DNA of 64,000 nt from Parus major (Eukaryota > Chordata > Aves > Passeriformes > Paridae). The first letter of the stretch is position 1, and each line of letters opens with the position of its first letter. The position numbers and the translations under genes were made by a program. The stretch is taken from NCBI RefSeq assembly GCF_001522545.3, contig NC_031770.1:108867331-108931330 (forward strand). The letters are read 5' to 3'. The notes below the pieces were generated by a model. The model was not told the origin of the DNA. It was given only the letters and a program-made list of their open reading frames with translations, and made no database searches. Shown here piece by piece: positions 12,401 to 27,400 of this stretch.

Positions 12401-15400
12401 GGCCCCCAGCAAGTGTCTTGGTCCTGCAGTTTCCTCAGCATTGATTTGTGCTTACAAATCGATCATCTGAGTGTTCTTGTGAGAGAGATGAATGTCTTAT
12501 ACCAACTCTATAAGTAGGTTTGTTTATCCTCCTTTTTTAATTTTTTTTTTAACTTGTGAATTTCCTGGAGCTGGTCCAAAAATGTGATGGGTTTTTTTTT
12601 TCTCCCATAAGAAAGCATAATATTTAGACAAGCCTTTTCCCCACACACATAAATGAATGAAATCTGTTTTCAGATAATATCTAGACAGGCTCAGGAGATA
12701 CTTTCTTGGCCTTTATTTGTTGTTTAAATATCATTCACCAAATACTGCCAGGCTCTTCACACCTTCAGCTGGGAGATGCAGGTTCAAACCCCTCAGGCAA
12801 AGGGAGGAAACTCTACCTGCATTTCTTCTGTTCTGGGTGAATCCACTAAGTACCCAGTTTGTTGTTTGGCTGCCAGTAGCAGCTCTGGGAATTTCAGATC
12901 CCTCCTCCTTGATGCTGAGAGAACTCAGCTCATCCTAAAGGTCAACACCTTCTCCAGTCACAGCCTGAAAGGTCCATACACATCTAGGCAAGTAGGCTGA
13001 GGTGTCAGCACATATTACCACAGAATTACAGAATTACAGAAGGATTGAGGTTGGAGGACACCTCTGGTGATCTCCCAGGCCAATCCTCCTGCTCAAAGCA
13101 GGGTCAATTAGAAGAGCTTGCTCAGGACTTTGTGAGTTTTTTTATTATCTCAAAGGATGGAGACTCTTCAAGGCAGAAATAGCATTGAATCCTCAGCACT
13201 GGAAGTTTTCAGCATCTCTGAAAAAGAACTGAGATTTTCAGGGGTCACTGAGCACAAGGAAGTCAATGGGGCTGCTCTGGAGTACAGGTGTGTCCATATC
13301 CCACCTGCTTGCAAAAGAAAGCTCTCATGGAGTGACAGCCTTAAGAAAGGTACCAAAAATAGAGGAGTAAGGGCTGTTCCCACCTTCAGGCATCTCATGT
13401 TGGGGAACAATAGACACAGCTGGGTATTATTAGTAAGCAGAGCAATGGCTTTAAACTGAAAGCTGAAAAGAGGAAGAAATCCTTCCCTGTGAGGGTGGTG
13501 AGGTCCTGGCACAGATTTCACAGAGGAGCTGTGGCTTCCCCATCCCTGGAGTTCCCCAAGGCCAGGTTGGACAGGGCTTGGAGCAGCCTGGGACAGTGGA
13601 AGATGTCCCTGCCCATGGCAGGGTGTGGAGCTGGAGGATCCTTTTGGTTTCTTCCAACCCAGACCATTCCATGATTCTGGGATTCTATGTGGCCAGTTAT
13701 TCATTCATCAGAGGAGACTGAGAGAGAGGTAGGTGTCTGACAGCTGCTGGCCTGGGGCTGATGGCTGAGTGGCTTTACTGTAATTCAGGGTCAGATTCCT
13801 GCTTCCCAGGAATGGAGCTGTGCCCAAATCCCTGCCCTTTATTCAAAGCCAGTAGCAAACCTGGTATCCAGCCTGTGGTGTTGCTTCTTTTCTTGGACTG
13901 CCTTGCTGTGAGTCCTAAAGATAAATGCTGATAAATGTGCCTGAGCCCATTTTGGCAGAGACCCTTTTTGCCTGGATATGGTAACCATGAATTTTATCCA
14001 ATGGAATTTTTGGGAATGGCACCACCATGTTAACATTCCAACAGAAAACCAAGTGAAGCTCATTTCCTGTCTGTGTAACCAATTCTGTGTCAAACTTAGC
14101 AGTGCTCATTGGGTTCTTGGTGGTATAAGCTGTTCTTACTTTGGACATGCAGATATTCCTTCCAGGTGGAACTAACTTACAACACAATTTCTTCAAGGAA
14201 AACCATCTTTCAATGGTTCCTGCTGCTGGAGGGGGCAGAATGGAAGGACACAGGCTTCTGTGGTTTAGAGAACCCAGAAAAAAAGCAACATGAGCTTTTA
14301 TTGTGCAATAGCAATACAAAAATTGAAACAAAAATAATTTTTTACTTTTATTAAATCTCTAAAATATCAGGTACACAGAGTGTACCTCTCTTAAGGACCC
14401 ACGATTGTGTCACTCTTGACTTCTTTAGATGGTTCTAAATTTATTATTGCTGAAGGTCCTCACAGTCGTCAATATATTGAGGTTTTAATACCTCTTTAAG
14501 TTAAAAGAGCACCCAACCTCTTGAATATCTATGTGATGTAATATAAGGCAAAATTATTTGCATGATTATTGTGTTTATTCACCAAAACTAAGTAAAAAAA
14601 TCTCAGGCATGACTAATACTTCTCTTCCTCTAAAACATACCTAAATCATTGAGTTTTGGGGAGTTTGTTAAGCTCAAGGAGGAACTGCAGTTTCTTTTTA
14701 GGCTGTGGCTATTGCATGAAGGTCCAGATTTTATGAAAATTATTCTGTTTCCTGGGAAGTTTTTTTTTCTTTTGGAGTTCTGCTTTGCTGCAGGATGTTT
14801 GCTGTTGGCTTGATCAGGTCGCATCTTTAGAGTCTTTGGTAGAGACATCTTCGGCCCAAAATAGGAATTGTTTGACAGATGAGTCCTGTTCTCTTTGTCA
14901 TCCACATAAATCAGCACAAGGAGTGGAAAGGCAGACAGGGAGAAGGAAGTCAGAGCTCTCCCGAGCAGTTTGGGGACACATCTTTGTGTAACCTGCAGGA
15001 GAGGGATGCCCTCTAGTGCCTGGACTACATCGAGGGAAAGGTCATTTTTCTTCCGAGTTCCAAAAGGAAAATTCCAACATATTAGCTGCAAAATAAAGGC
15101 TCCTCGAATAAATATAGGTATTTCCAAGTCCAAGCTTTACTGTGGGCTCAAAAGAGTCAAAAGCTTCTCCAGTGGGAGTAACGAAGGATGTGAAAAGAGG
15201 GGAGATGTCCCCTTCTGATTGAATGGGTCACTTACGGAACATAAATGTGATTGCAGATGCAGGTAAAAGCAGTGCATGAATGATTTTTAAATCGTCAGAT
15301 AAAAAAAAATAATTAAAAAAAAATCTAGAATTTGTTTTCCTGTCAAACCTGATTAAGACGCTAAATTTCCTAGACACAGAATTAATGACATTCATCATTT

Positions 15401-18400
15401 GGGGACAAAAACTCTTGAGAAAAAATAGGTCAGTGGTTTCTTTTTTCATCGTGCTCTCAACTATCACACTTCTCCCCCACCAGCCTTTGTTTAAATATCC
15501 TTCCACTTGTTCCTCCTCCCTTCTCACCCTACAAATAGAATAAACTTTCCTTCCACCTCCTGCCTGTCCCTCCTCCCCCTGAGTAACATTTCTGCTGGGT
15601 TGAGCATCCGGAGGAGGCACAGGCGAGGAGAGAGTGGGAGGTTCAGATGCCGAGTGTCCCTCTCCTGGGGACACAGCTCCTGCCTTCCCTCTGCACAGGA
15701 GCATCTCTCACTCCTGCTGGCCCCGGGGGAGCCTCACCCCTCCTGCACCTGCCCACGGAAACCTTCCGAGCTACTCTGCTGCTCTCCCCAGCGAGGCTTC
15801 CAGAGCTGTCTCTGCCGATTCTGCCCCGGTAATTGTCCTTTTCCATCGTGCAGAGCTCTCTGGTCAATTGTCAAACTGCGGAGAGGCAGCGCTGCCCGGA
15901 GCTGCAGAGCCCTGAGCTGGCTTTGGGAGAGCAAATTCCCAACATCTGCTCTTTATCGCGGCAGGGGGAAAGAGCTGGGGGCATCAACCACGGGAAAATT
16001 GGATTTTAGGTTGAATTTAGTCTGAAATTAACTATAAAAGTCAGGGATTTTAAGCGTTTCTACCTTTATCATGATTCCTACCCTGATGTAATTAACAACT
16101 AGGCAGGTGAAAGAAAGGTGAAAGAAAAAAGGTCAGTTCATCCACATTTCCAACATTTACACATTTCCCCCCAAAGTAAATGTTTATCCAAATCATGCTG
16201 TAGGAAAAGAAAGAACATATTTTATGACATTTTATATAAACTACTTTCTCCTACCAAGCAGACTTAATCCTACTGTACAGTAATCAAAGGGACATCTATC
16301 CACAAAAACATAAATATATCACACTTCTAAATATCAAATCATCATTTGGTCCTGGTTTAAAATTACATCTTTGCTTAACAATGAGATAGGAGAAATTATG
16401 CTCTGCAGAGTGTTCTCAATTCCAAATTTTTATTTTTATTTAGAATTTACCTACTCCTTATAGTATATTCATGCTTATATGAATAAATATGCATAACTCT
16501 AACATACATTTGTAGTATACATGAACTTTCCATCAAAAAATATTTTAAATTTTAATTTGAAGTGTTTTAATTATTTCACTAAAAACCATAATTACGTTTG
16601 TATTTACATCTTTACCAATCTATATCCATGAAGACATCATCAGTGAAACAAAATCGGTGATTTTGTTGCCTTTTGCTCAAATTCTTTTATATCACAATCA
16701 TAATCCCAGCTCCAGACAGGTTTTATACTTTTGAATAATTTTCTCAGATAATCAGAACAGTTAATATCATTTTCTCAGCTCTAGCAAATACTATAAACCT
16801 TGTAAATATAAATTTGAATGACAATTGACATTTTCATTCCCTTTTTTCTAGCAGTAAGTGGAAACATTCACATTTCAGTCACTTGGTTGTTGATCACATT
16901 AAATGAATGCCTACATTTCAACACAAAAAGCTCTGCTCTCTTGAAGAAACCAAGACTTTTCCAATGGCTAAATATTTAAATTCTTTGCTGTCTACATTCC
17001 TTGTATTGTTGCTGGGGCTGACTGGGACCATGATGAAGCTGTCTGGAGAATTGCAATTGCACCTGATGACAGCTTCAAAGTGGTTGACTTTTATTTTCTT
17101 TCCATGCTGGAATGAAGATAAACCTATCAAGTATTTTAACAGAATTTAGTTGAAAAGAAAAACCTGGTGCTCTTCTGAAGTTGATTTACTCTCTAAGTCT
17201 TTATTTAAGGAAGATTAAAAGCATATCTGAAATAGACACTTTGAATATAGACTATATAATGGAATATATATGTGAATATATAATAGACACTACAGAAATA
17301 TAAAAGCTTTGGCTTAAATTTGTACCCTTTCTCACCCACAAGGAAATCTGGGATAAATGTTTGAAATACAGAGCAGTCAGTCAGTTCTGTGCCTGTTCAT
17401 TCTGATTCTCTGTTAACTTATCACTAAAATACATTTTGTTTTCACTGAAAATTATTTTACTTTTCTTGAAGTTGTGAACTAAGTGGAAACTGTTTCTCTT
17501 TTCAGCTCAGAGATACTGATTGCTTGTTAACATCTTCATTCTTTTTAGGAATACTGCAAATCATGTTTGAAAAAAAAATCCAAAGAAAGCAAATGATTTT
17601 GACTATAATCTTCAATTTTTTGCTGTAAAGCTGGTTACAGCTGCAGAGGTTGTAGCTGGCTGGTATCAGCAAACAGATTGTCTGGGAGTGGTGCACGGAT
17701 TTTGTCCGTACCTGAATAAACTGGGGCAGAAGAACACACAGGAAAATATTTTCTTGTGGAATCAAAAGGTGTTTTTTCCATAGAAGCTCCATTGGTAGAA
17801 GGGGAGACAAAACATATGTCTCAATGACATCTCAAAAGGGGGAGAATTGAGTTGGAATAGAGGTCAGTGCACGCAGTTTCTTATTCCCCATACTGTCCCT
17901 GGCACAGGACCGCTGTTTCCATGGAACTTCTCCTCTTCCTTGGCTTAACCAAGCCTTGCTGAGGATGGGATTCATCTCCCCACCTTCATTGCAGTTGCAC
18001 ATTCTCATGTCAGATCATGGTAAACAGGGAGAAATCACCACTTCTGGGTGTTTAATGATTTAACTATTAAATGAAGTTAAATTAATAATAATTTTATTAC
18101 ATTGCTCAGAAGAGCTGTGGAATTTCCATAGTTGGAAACATTCAAGACTAGGCTTGGAAAAGCCTTGAATAACCTTATCTGAGGCAATGCTGTCAGCAGA
18201 AGGTGATTTCCTGAGTTCTAATCTAGACTTTCCATAATTCCTCTGATTCCCTTTTGCCTTCTACTCTAGTACAGTATGATACATGCTTCAATACTTCCAT
18301 TGATTTGAAAGTATTAAGTCCAACATCAATATTGACATTTAATCTGATGAATTCCACTGCAGATATTCTCAAAGAGAGGAGTTACATGTCCTTTATCCCT

Positions 18401-21400
18401 CCTGACAACAACAGCCTTTGGTACTTCAAAGAGCTGGAGTCCAATGCCACTTCTGATGGCAATCAAACACACAACTCTGAAAAAAAAAGAAAAGTAAAGT
18501 GAAAAACCCACAACCCTTGAACTCCAAAACTATTCTGGAGCACATCTCTGTTAGTCACTCATGCAGATGTGCTTCAACATATGCTTCTGGTAGCTGACCT
18601 ATTTCTTCTTTCTGCAATGAGATGAGAACAAGTGTCATCTGCAAATGCCTATTTCCCACCAGGGAAAGACTAACTTAGCCACAGATGTTTGCAATCCAGG
18701 CAGCTGCTTTTGATCAGATAAATCCCACACTGACGTTGTCAGACTCACAGTGTGCAGGTCAGAGTGTTCAGTAAACCCTAAAATTAAATTCTGGATTCCC
18801 CAAGCTAGTGGAGAAGGTCCTGTCCTTCCAGAGGCATTTCTTTGGCTGCCAGCACCGAGTTGGGTTCTTGTGTTCAGTCTTTGCAGCGAGGTAGAGAGAT
18901 GCTCAGTGCAACTGTCTTCTTCATCATCTTCCCTTTCTGTTTTGCCTGGTCAGTTTTATTTGCAGTCCTTTTGTAAACAGGATTATTTATTGACCTCTCC
19001 CTTGGGGTTCTCTGGCGTGGGGTGCTTGTACAGTTGGTTTAACCTCTGAGCAAATATACTGGAATGTGTGTTAACCCATGAGTCTTTCCTGGGGTAGAGA
19101 GCTCTCCTTCCATCAGACACAGGGAGTGAAGCCCCAAAGGCTGGCTCTGGTCTTCAAAGTTGTTTATTCCTACTTTCTGCTCTTTTCCATACCTTGAATA
19201 TTGATGAACAGGGCTTGCAAAGTTGGGCAGCTGCCCAGTACTCACTGGTGGCAAGGCAGGGCCATGTGTCTAGGCCAGTATTTCCTCATGAGAGGGACAT
19301 CCCTCCACCTGATGAGAGCAATATCCTTCCTATCTTCTCCCTGGCACCAGCTGATGACTAAACATCAACAGGCCAGCTGGGCTGAAATGTGCAACTGGCT
19401 TGAGAATGACTTTCTACAGAAGTGAATTGCTGCTGTTTGGGGGTATTTTAAGAGCACAATAAATTCTGTAACAATAATAACAACAATATAATGATGATGA
19501 TGATGATAATAATAATAACCCTAGAAAATGACTGACCCATTTTGTTTGACCGCAGGGGAAGCGCTACATTTGGCCAGAGATTTCGGCTACACCTGTGAAA
19601 CAGAGTTCCCTGCCAAGGCAGTAGGAGAGCACATTGCCAGACAGCACATGGAACAGAAAGAGCAGACAGCGAGGAAAAAGATGATCCTAGCGACAAAGTA
19701 AGGAGGGAGGGGAAGCGAAAAAAGAAATCGGTCTGTCACTTCTCCATGTTGGATCTGTGGGCTGGGGGAGGGAGGAGTGGGAGTATGGAGCTGGGATTGT
19801 GGTGACTGCTATCACAACAGCGCTCACTGACTGCGGGTGAGAGCCATCCTCCTCGGAGATGCTGAAAGAGGAACCTTATCTACTGCAGTGGGGCTTTGGT
19901 GGCTGTGCTCTCATTGCCTGTGGTTAGGGGGGCACGTACATCTTTCCCAGATGCTTTGGTTTAGATGAGAACAGAGGATATTATTACATGGTAAGATCTA
20001 TGGGACAGAAACTGGCTTTGTCTCCTGTTTGTGTGTGAGCAGGAGATCTGAGCTTTTACTGAAGTGTTGGTTACTGTTGGATAATTATCATCAGTCTGCT
20101 GAGGGAGAGCTGGTTTGCAGAAGGACAGATCCTCTCTGGATGCAAACTGCAAGAGCTCCCCTGAAGTCAAAGGCACTGGAACAATGTACAACAGCAGGGG
20201 AGCTTTGCTAAAGACATTAAAGACACAAAGAGGCATCAGACTTCACTCCAAACAAGCCACTCGTCTCCCTGGAGCAGTAACATCATGTTAGGATAACATT
20301 TCATCTAGGTTAATTAGCCTTGATGAGGGAGGAATTAGCCTTCATGAGCCATGGGAAACAAGAATAAATAGCCTGTGTGGAGTAGGTTAGACTTGCCCTA
20401 GGTGTGTGGTCTGGCTGCATGGGGTAACCTTGAACACGTTCACAGTCTGTCTGTGCTCACTGCTGTGTCATATTTGAGGCTGAAGTAGAGCTGAGACCAC
20501 AAATCTGAGCTCTCAAATCATCCCCTTGATGCTGGAAGTGTTTGAAAACTCTTCTAGGCTGTGATATATCCAACAGAGTGGAATTTCCTTGTACTAGGGG
20601 AAAGGGCTGGCCAGCAGCAGGACTGTCCTTTGTGTCCCAATGTCCTTCTGCTTTGGCAAGAATCTTGGCCTTGGTGTCCCTCTTGTATCCAGAGCACTCT
20701 GCCCTGACAGTGACCCAGAGATGAGATGCACTTTAACACCTCATGCTTGTGAATCCCATGAATACAGCCTGTGATCCTTGCTGGGGGTTATAAAAGCATC
20801 ACCATGTGGATCGGTGGGAATTTTCTGTGAAGGTGATGAGAGACCTCATCTATCATGTTCCTAATTCCCCTGTACATTAAAAGGAATAATGTAAGTGGAA
20901 TATTATCTTCTTCTTACCTCTGTCCATGTTTAAGGTCTCAAGGGTTTTCAGAGGCATGAGAATAAGCCAGCTGGACAGAAGAAATTCCTCTCTGCAAGTT
21001 GTCTCTCCATTGCTGTGCAGCCCATTAACATCCTGCCTCCTAGCTGAGGATTTGTCCCATTTACAGAACACAATTCAACCAAAATGATGCAAATCTTCCC
21101 CATATTTCCCTGGTTCTTGTGAGAAATCAGAAAGCTGTGGGTTGTGATAATTGGTGTGTCACTTTTATGTCCTGTCCCCAAAGGGTGTGCCACTCAGGGG
21201 CACATAAGGGTCCCACTACCCTTTTTCACCATCCCATACGTACTTTCTCAGCCTCCTTCACTGCTGAGATAAGGTATCATGGGCTTGCACTACCCCTAAT
21301 CACCATGAAGTTCGGGTTTGTAGGCTGCTATCCATCACTCGTTAGGAACAAAATTACTTTTCCCCTCCATCCTATCGGATAAAAGCAGCAGGAGATTGCT

Positions 21401-24400
21401 CAGAGAGGTCTGTCAGTAACAGAAAGTCCACATCCTACTGCAGTCAGCGCTGGAGCAGGGACGGATGGGTCAATGTGTGTGTTGCTACTGCCCTCTCCTG
21501 CCTGCAAGGAGAACAAGGATTCCCAGTCCTGCCCAGGTGTTCCAGGAGACACGGCTCCACGACATCACAACATTAACAAAGCGTTTCTCAGCCCTGCTTC
21601 CACCCCTCTGATCCAGAGGGCTCCAGACAATCATCAGGAGTTCCAACTACTCACCAGCCAAACCTAAGCTCTAGGTTTGCAATTTCAGCAATTCCACAAC
21701 TTCCCTGACTCATGGGCTTGGGAGTGATGACACCCGAAAATGCAGGGGATTATTATGCTGCCAAACCAACACAGAAACTCCAGGGTGGTAAGATCCCTCA
21801 TGGCATTTTTTTCTCTATGAAAAGAGCTGGAGTGCCACTGCCTGTGTGTGTTGCTGCAGTCCACCGTGGGACAGAGCCAGAAGCCCGCAGAAGTGCTCAC
21901 ATGTGGGATCTTGAGGAAAAATAAGGGGAAAGAACAAAGTTATTTCCACAATCATTAGAATATAGGTGATGAGGGGAAAGAGAAAAGGGGAAAGGGCAAA
22001 ATTATTTCCACAGTTTTTCATATCTAGGTGTATTTCCATTATGGATTTAGACATCCAAATTCATTGGCTCAATTCAGCTGCCCAAATATAAGCATCCATT
22101 GCTATTTGAGTTGAACTGGGTTATCCAGTTTGGCCATGAGCTGCTGCTCCAGGGACACACAGATCTCCTTTTGTTACTGTTTTGTATCTGCCAGCAGTTA
22201 TGGATGTCATGGATATTACAAATCTACATGGGGGTAACTAAACAGTGCCCTAAATGTCTACAGTGATGGAGACACCAGTGTCCAGTAGGAGCTCCCAGGT
22301 GTCCATGTTCCACAAAGAAAGACTTAGTTGTCATGATTCTGGCCAAAGAGTACTGATATTGGTCTGTTAACCATAGAAATATAAAAAGGTTTCAGGATAT
22401 GTGTTCAATTCACGTAGAAATAGAAAAAAAATAGTGGGACCTGGTTTTATAGGATCTTTAAACGTGGGTTAATTGGCCTTGCAGAGGCATGGGAGAGCCT
22501 GAGAGGTTTTACAGCAGGGGACAGAACCTGACCAGTTTGCAGCTTGGACAGATGTAACAGTGCTGAAGGCTGTGTCAGCCATTCCAGTTGCTGGAGAGGC
22601 ACAGCATCCTACAGGAAACCTTCCAGTGTTTCACAGCACAAGGTCTTCCATCTGATCAGAGGGACAGGTACACCCACATTTACACAGACCAAGCCAGAAT
22701 ACTGTGAATAATAGTTTTATTGTGGAGTTGATTACAGCCAGCACAGACTAATCAGCACCTGGCTCCTGACATTTCTCTGATATCTGGTCCTTGGATACCT
22801 GGCAACTCTGCCAGACTCAGAATAAATCAGATTTATGGGCTCACATTGGCCCCACTTCTGTACTCAGCATCAGGCATTTGCTTTGGCCACTGGTAGGGGT
22901 GCATGGGCTCTTGTTTGGACCCAGTACAAATTTTTTTCTCATTTTCTGATCATATACTGGATCATCCGACCATGTGTCACAAATCATCAGATGTTTCTCA
23001 TGCAGGAGTGACCAGGACTATTTTAGACCAGGACTGTTTTAAAAATATTTTTATTTTTGCCCCCCTAGGACTGCACAACCATCTTCCTGTGCTTTTTCAC
23101 AGTCCAGCTCAGCAAAAAACAGCCAGCCCCTCTCGCTGTCACTACCCCAGGTGATATTTTACTGGTAGTGGAGGCTCTGAGACACCATTTTGCCTAGAAA
23201 TCCCCTTGAAAAAAATAAGTAGGTTACTGCCTTTTACAGGTTTTCATGTATAATAAAAAGTTTTTCCTTTTCTTTCAATCTGCCAGCATTCAGTAAAGAC
23301 TTTTGACACGTGAAGATAGAAGGGAACTTAATTGCACACTTGGTTCTGACACTTTCCTTTGTTAAAATAAAAGAACTTTTAAGATGAACTTTTTCAACAG
23401 GTAGAAAGTAGAGGTTGGAGGAAGGAGAGAAGAGCAGTGCTGACAGGGCCGACTGGGGATAGTGGATTGTTTAGAAGCCAAAATGACTGACTGTTTTCAG
23501 TTGTTGAAAGGAACTGTTTTTCCTCTAAGGACCTGATTCATTAAAACTGTATGCTGCATTTACATACATTTCTGCTGAATACCTCTCTTTGCCTGAAAGG
23601 CTGGGGTGATGCTGTCTTTTCAAGCAGTCGGTGTCTAGGTCCATGCAGATGACAAGGATTTAGAGAAACCAGGCTTGGATGGGGTCCAGCAGCACAGCAG
23701 GAAATAGGTTTCTGCATCTCCTCTTAGCCAAAAGACAGCTATCCAAGGTCTGTGTTCCCAGCTTGCATCACTGTGATAAAATGAAGGGTAAAACTGGCTC
23801 AGCACAGTTTTCTTGTTTATAACTCAGCAGTGAAGGACCTTCTGAAGGCCAGCAAGCTGAGTTCATCCACTTTTTCCATTCCACACATCCCAGAAGATAG
23901 GGGTTACAAGGTGATAATGAAGAACCCAAACTTTATCTAGGACCAGGTGTGCAGTGAGTCTCCTAAAAGGAATCATGGACCACAGGGATGCTCTTTAGTA
24001 TTAGGAAATCCCACTAGGCTCAGAGATTGCATCTATGCTAACAAAGTAAACCACACACACTCCGAGCCATCAGTCTGCACTTGTCCATGTTACTAAAATG
24101 TTAGAATGGCTCATTGAATTCTCCCAAATACCTTCCAGGAAAGCCCTGGGAGACAGCCCACAACAGGGTCTATACTGCAGGAAACCACAGGATTTAGGAG
24201 ACTGGAGGAGTTTAACTATATGTGTGTTTTCAGAAGGTGACAAGTGGTCTGCAGGTGTGAGGGTGACCCTTGTCACTCTACACTTCATTGGGTGGCACTG
24301 TTTCCAGGCTACATGTAGTCACTGTGAGCAGTACCAGGTAAATCCAACAAAAGCCAGGGCTCCAACTGAGTGTCCTGATCATCTGGAGGTGATCACATCC

Positions 24401-27400
24401 TCCTGGTCCCTGCTCACTGCCTTTATTTCCAAACAGGCAACGGAGAACTCTCTGCTAATTTGGACAGATCCCCTTTCCTGTTTTTAATTAACTGAATCAT
24501 AAACCAAATGAAAGTAAGTGATATCTGTTCATCCATGGTCCAGATAATGCTCTTCTGAGGACATGAGCTAAATGCAACTGATTTGGTTTCTTTTTTTAAA
24601 AGTTTGTTGGTAGAATAGTCCTAGGGTAACTTACAAACAACAATACAACAACACAAGAATGAAATGGCCTTATTTTCGGGTCTCTCCTAGTGCTAGGTCC
24701 TATATAGAGGAATTCCAAGGAATAAATTTAACCCCCAGGTGCTGCAGCATCCTGAGAAGCCTTAGGGAAGACTGAATGGGAGAGGAAATCCATCCATCCA
24801 TTCATCCATCCATCCATCCATCCATCCATCCATCCATCCATCCATCCTTTACAAAGAAGATGGGCTACTATGCTGCTGGGAGATCAGACCCTGAATTCCC
24901 ACACAAGGGGTCCTTCCTACACAACCCCTTTGTCTTAAGGGCTGGGAGTCAAGAAGACAAGTCCAAAATATCCAGGACTTCAACTTGCAGATAAAGCAGT
25001 GCTTACAATAGACACAAGCCTATGTACAAGTATTGGTGTATTTACACAAAATAAATAATAATCTACACATTTCAGGAATATTCTAATGCTAAATCACCAT
25101 TTCCTTTAACCACAAGCCTTGCTGCCAATGTAGGCAAGCTAAGCTAGACTTAACACTGAGAAACTGTGTCCTCTTCAGGGGAAAAATTGCATTTTAAAAT
25201 GCTAGCATTAATACGGTTCCATAAGGAAAATATTCCTGTTCAAGAGATTCTGTATGTTGTTGGCTCTGAGAATTTGGGGCAGGGAAGCCAGAGATGGATT
25301 TCTTTGTCTTTAATTTCTGTAACAACATTTCTGACAAGCAATTCTGTTATGAATGAGATCACTCAGGATAAGGTGGGAGTGTTTTGAGAATCAGTTTTAT
25401 GGGTAGGATTTTACCTATTTTATTGAAGGATTTCCATTTTCCTTTTAGACAAATATGTAAAGAATTCCAAGACCTTCTAAGTCAAGACAGATCACCCCTC
25501 GGATCCTCCAGACCAACTCCAATATTAGACCTCGACATCCAGAGACATTTAACGCATTTCAGGTATGATTTTGAAAGAAGAAACTAAAAATCCATACATT
25601 TGATTTAGACTGCATATGATGTTTCAATGTTATTTGTTCCCTTACTTAAAAGACAAATTATGCAAATTATTTATTATTATTAATTATGCAAATAATTAAT
25701 TTAGATCCATAATCCCTGCTAGATGTGCCTATTAAAACTGCAGGTTTGCCCAGCAATGTAGTTCAAGTTTGCTGCATTCAACCTTCTTCTAGGACCTCAG
25801 TCTGAGATTGAATAAGATATTTTCTGCATCTACTTGTCAAATCTCCCCATTTGGCCAGAATATTGTCCTGCTTTAAATGTGACCCAAATCACAGCTCACA
25901 AGTGGATGGTCCAGAAGCGTAGAAACTCAAGTTCTGAACGAATATAAATTAATCAAAGTAGAAATAATAGGAAGAAGAAGTTGCATCCTTTCCAATTAAA
26001 TAAATAGTTCCAGAAGTACATTTATGTGACTGACATAATTTGACAATGTCTTACCAGGACCATTTTATTAACTCTTTGGCTTCCAAAAAAGGTTGGCCTC
26101 AAAGTACATTACCTATTAAAACAATTTTACTGCACTAATTTCCAAACAACACACTGGAAAAAATCTGGGAGAATGAAAGCTCACTCACACTAAACAGTCA
26201 GATTGGTGATATATTTAGACTCAGTTTTTGAACAATATTTAATGTTCTGGTTAAAACAGGCTGTTTTGAAGACAAAGACCCAAGGTACATACACACCAAG
26301 TCCAAACTCCATTAGAATTTTATCCTAATTATGTATAAACGTCAATAGATGTTTTGGGGTCAGAAAGATTTATTAGCTCAGGAGTTGCTGTGCAATTTCA
26401 CGTTTTTGCTTTAGGCAATGTGTCAGATACACTGGAGAGTGAGATGAGAACTTCCAGAGGGTCACTTTGAAATAGTGGGGTCATCTAAGATATCTCTCAA
26501 AGATAAGTTTGATGAAACATCCTGGAGGTGCTCCTGTCTTTGCTCAGGCCACAGAGGCTGACTTGCTGAGGCTACAGATTGTTAATTTTTTCAGTCCACT
26601 AGCTGAAATATGGAAAAACGTGTGAAGAACTGTTCCAGAGAGTTGTTTACAGACCATAATATTAAGCAAGTTTCACAGCCCTATAAAGACTTAGAATTGT
26701 GCTGTATACTCTTTAGCACAACCAGTTGAGCCACCCTTCCTTCATTGGCTGGAGAGACAACCTCTGTGTCCCAATGTGCCAACATCTGTTAGTTATTAAC
26801 ATTCTGATAGGCACTGTGATAACTGATGTTAATCTCTCACACTTTGAGTGGAATCCTAAAAATTCCCACCACCCCATTCTTTCATACATCTGCTGGGGTG
26901 TGGAGAGGCAAAAGTAATTCCCCATCCACTGATGCACACATTGCTGACATTCCTGTTTATTCTTCCACACATCTGTGTGCATCCTACATGTGTATGAACA
27001 CACCTCGACAACTTATTCCTGTTCTCAAGCACTGCTGTGCATTTGTGTGTGTATATTTTCCATGATACACACTCCAAAACACCCAGCTCCATGTGCACAT
27101 CAAGAGAAACATCCTTATTTGTGCAGAATGCTCATACAGGGATTTAAATGAGCTACCTAAGCTTGTGGAGAAAGAGATAATTCCCTATTATTATTACATG
27201 TGCACAGAGGAAATGTGAAGTGGCTAATCCCCAAGGATTCCTGTGTTTAAAGTAGAAATAGCAGTCAGGATAAAATGCTGAAGGCTTCAGATACAAAACT
27301 GTCAGCTGGTACAGCTCCCATCCTTCCTTCTCTGTTGCACTTCAGTAGGCTGGAGGACAAAACTTCTGCAGGCAGCTCCTGGACCAGTCAGTGCTTTCTT

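Larger units (their letters stand above)
12225..19555 (+). other. TFAP2D: TFAP2D intron
   Basis: GT-AG intron of 7331 bases. It contains CR1 copies in opposite orientations (13.02 and 13.44 kb), a GC-rich island at about 15.57-15.98 kb, a markedly AT-rich stretch at about 16.0-17.3 kb without recognisable repeats, and a microsatellite next to the 3' splice site. Confidence 0.85.

Noticed and set aside
13168..13704. 178-codon minus-strand open frame
   Set aside because: Antisense of a CR1 3' end; no protein family resemblance.
15507..16025. 172-codon open frame in a TFAP2D intron
   Set aside because: Lies in a GC-rich block where stops are rare; several frames are open at once; Cys/Ser/Arg-rich translation without known motifs.
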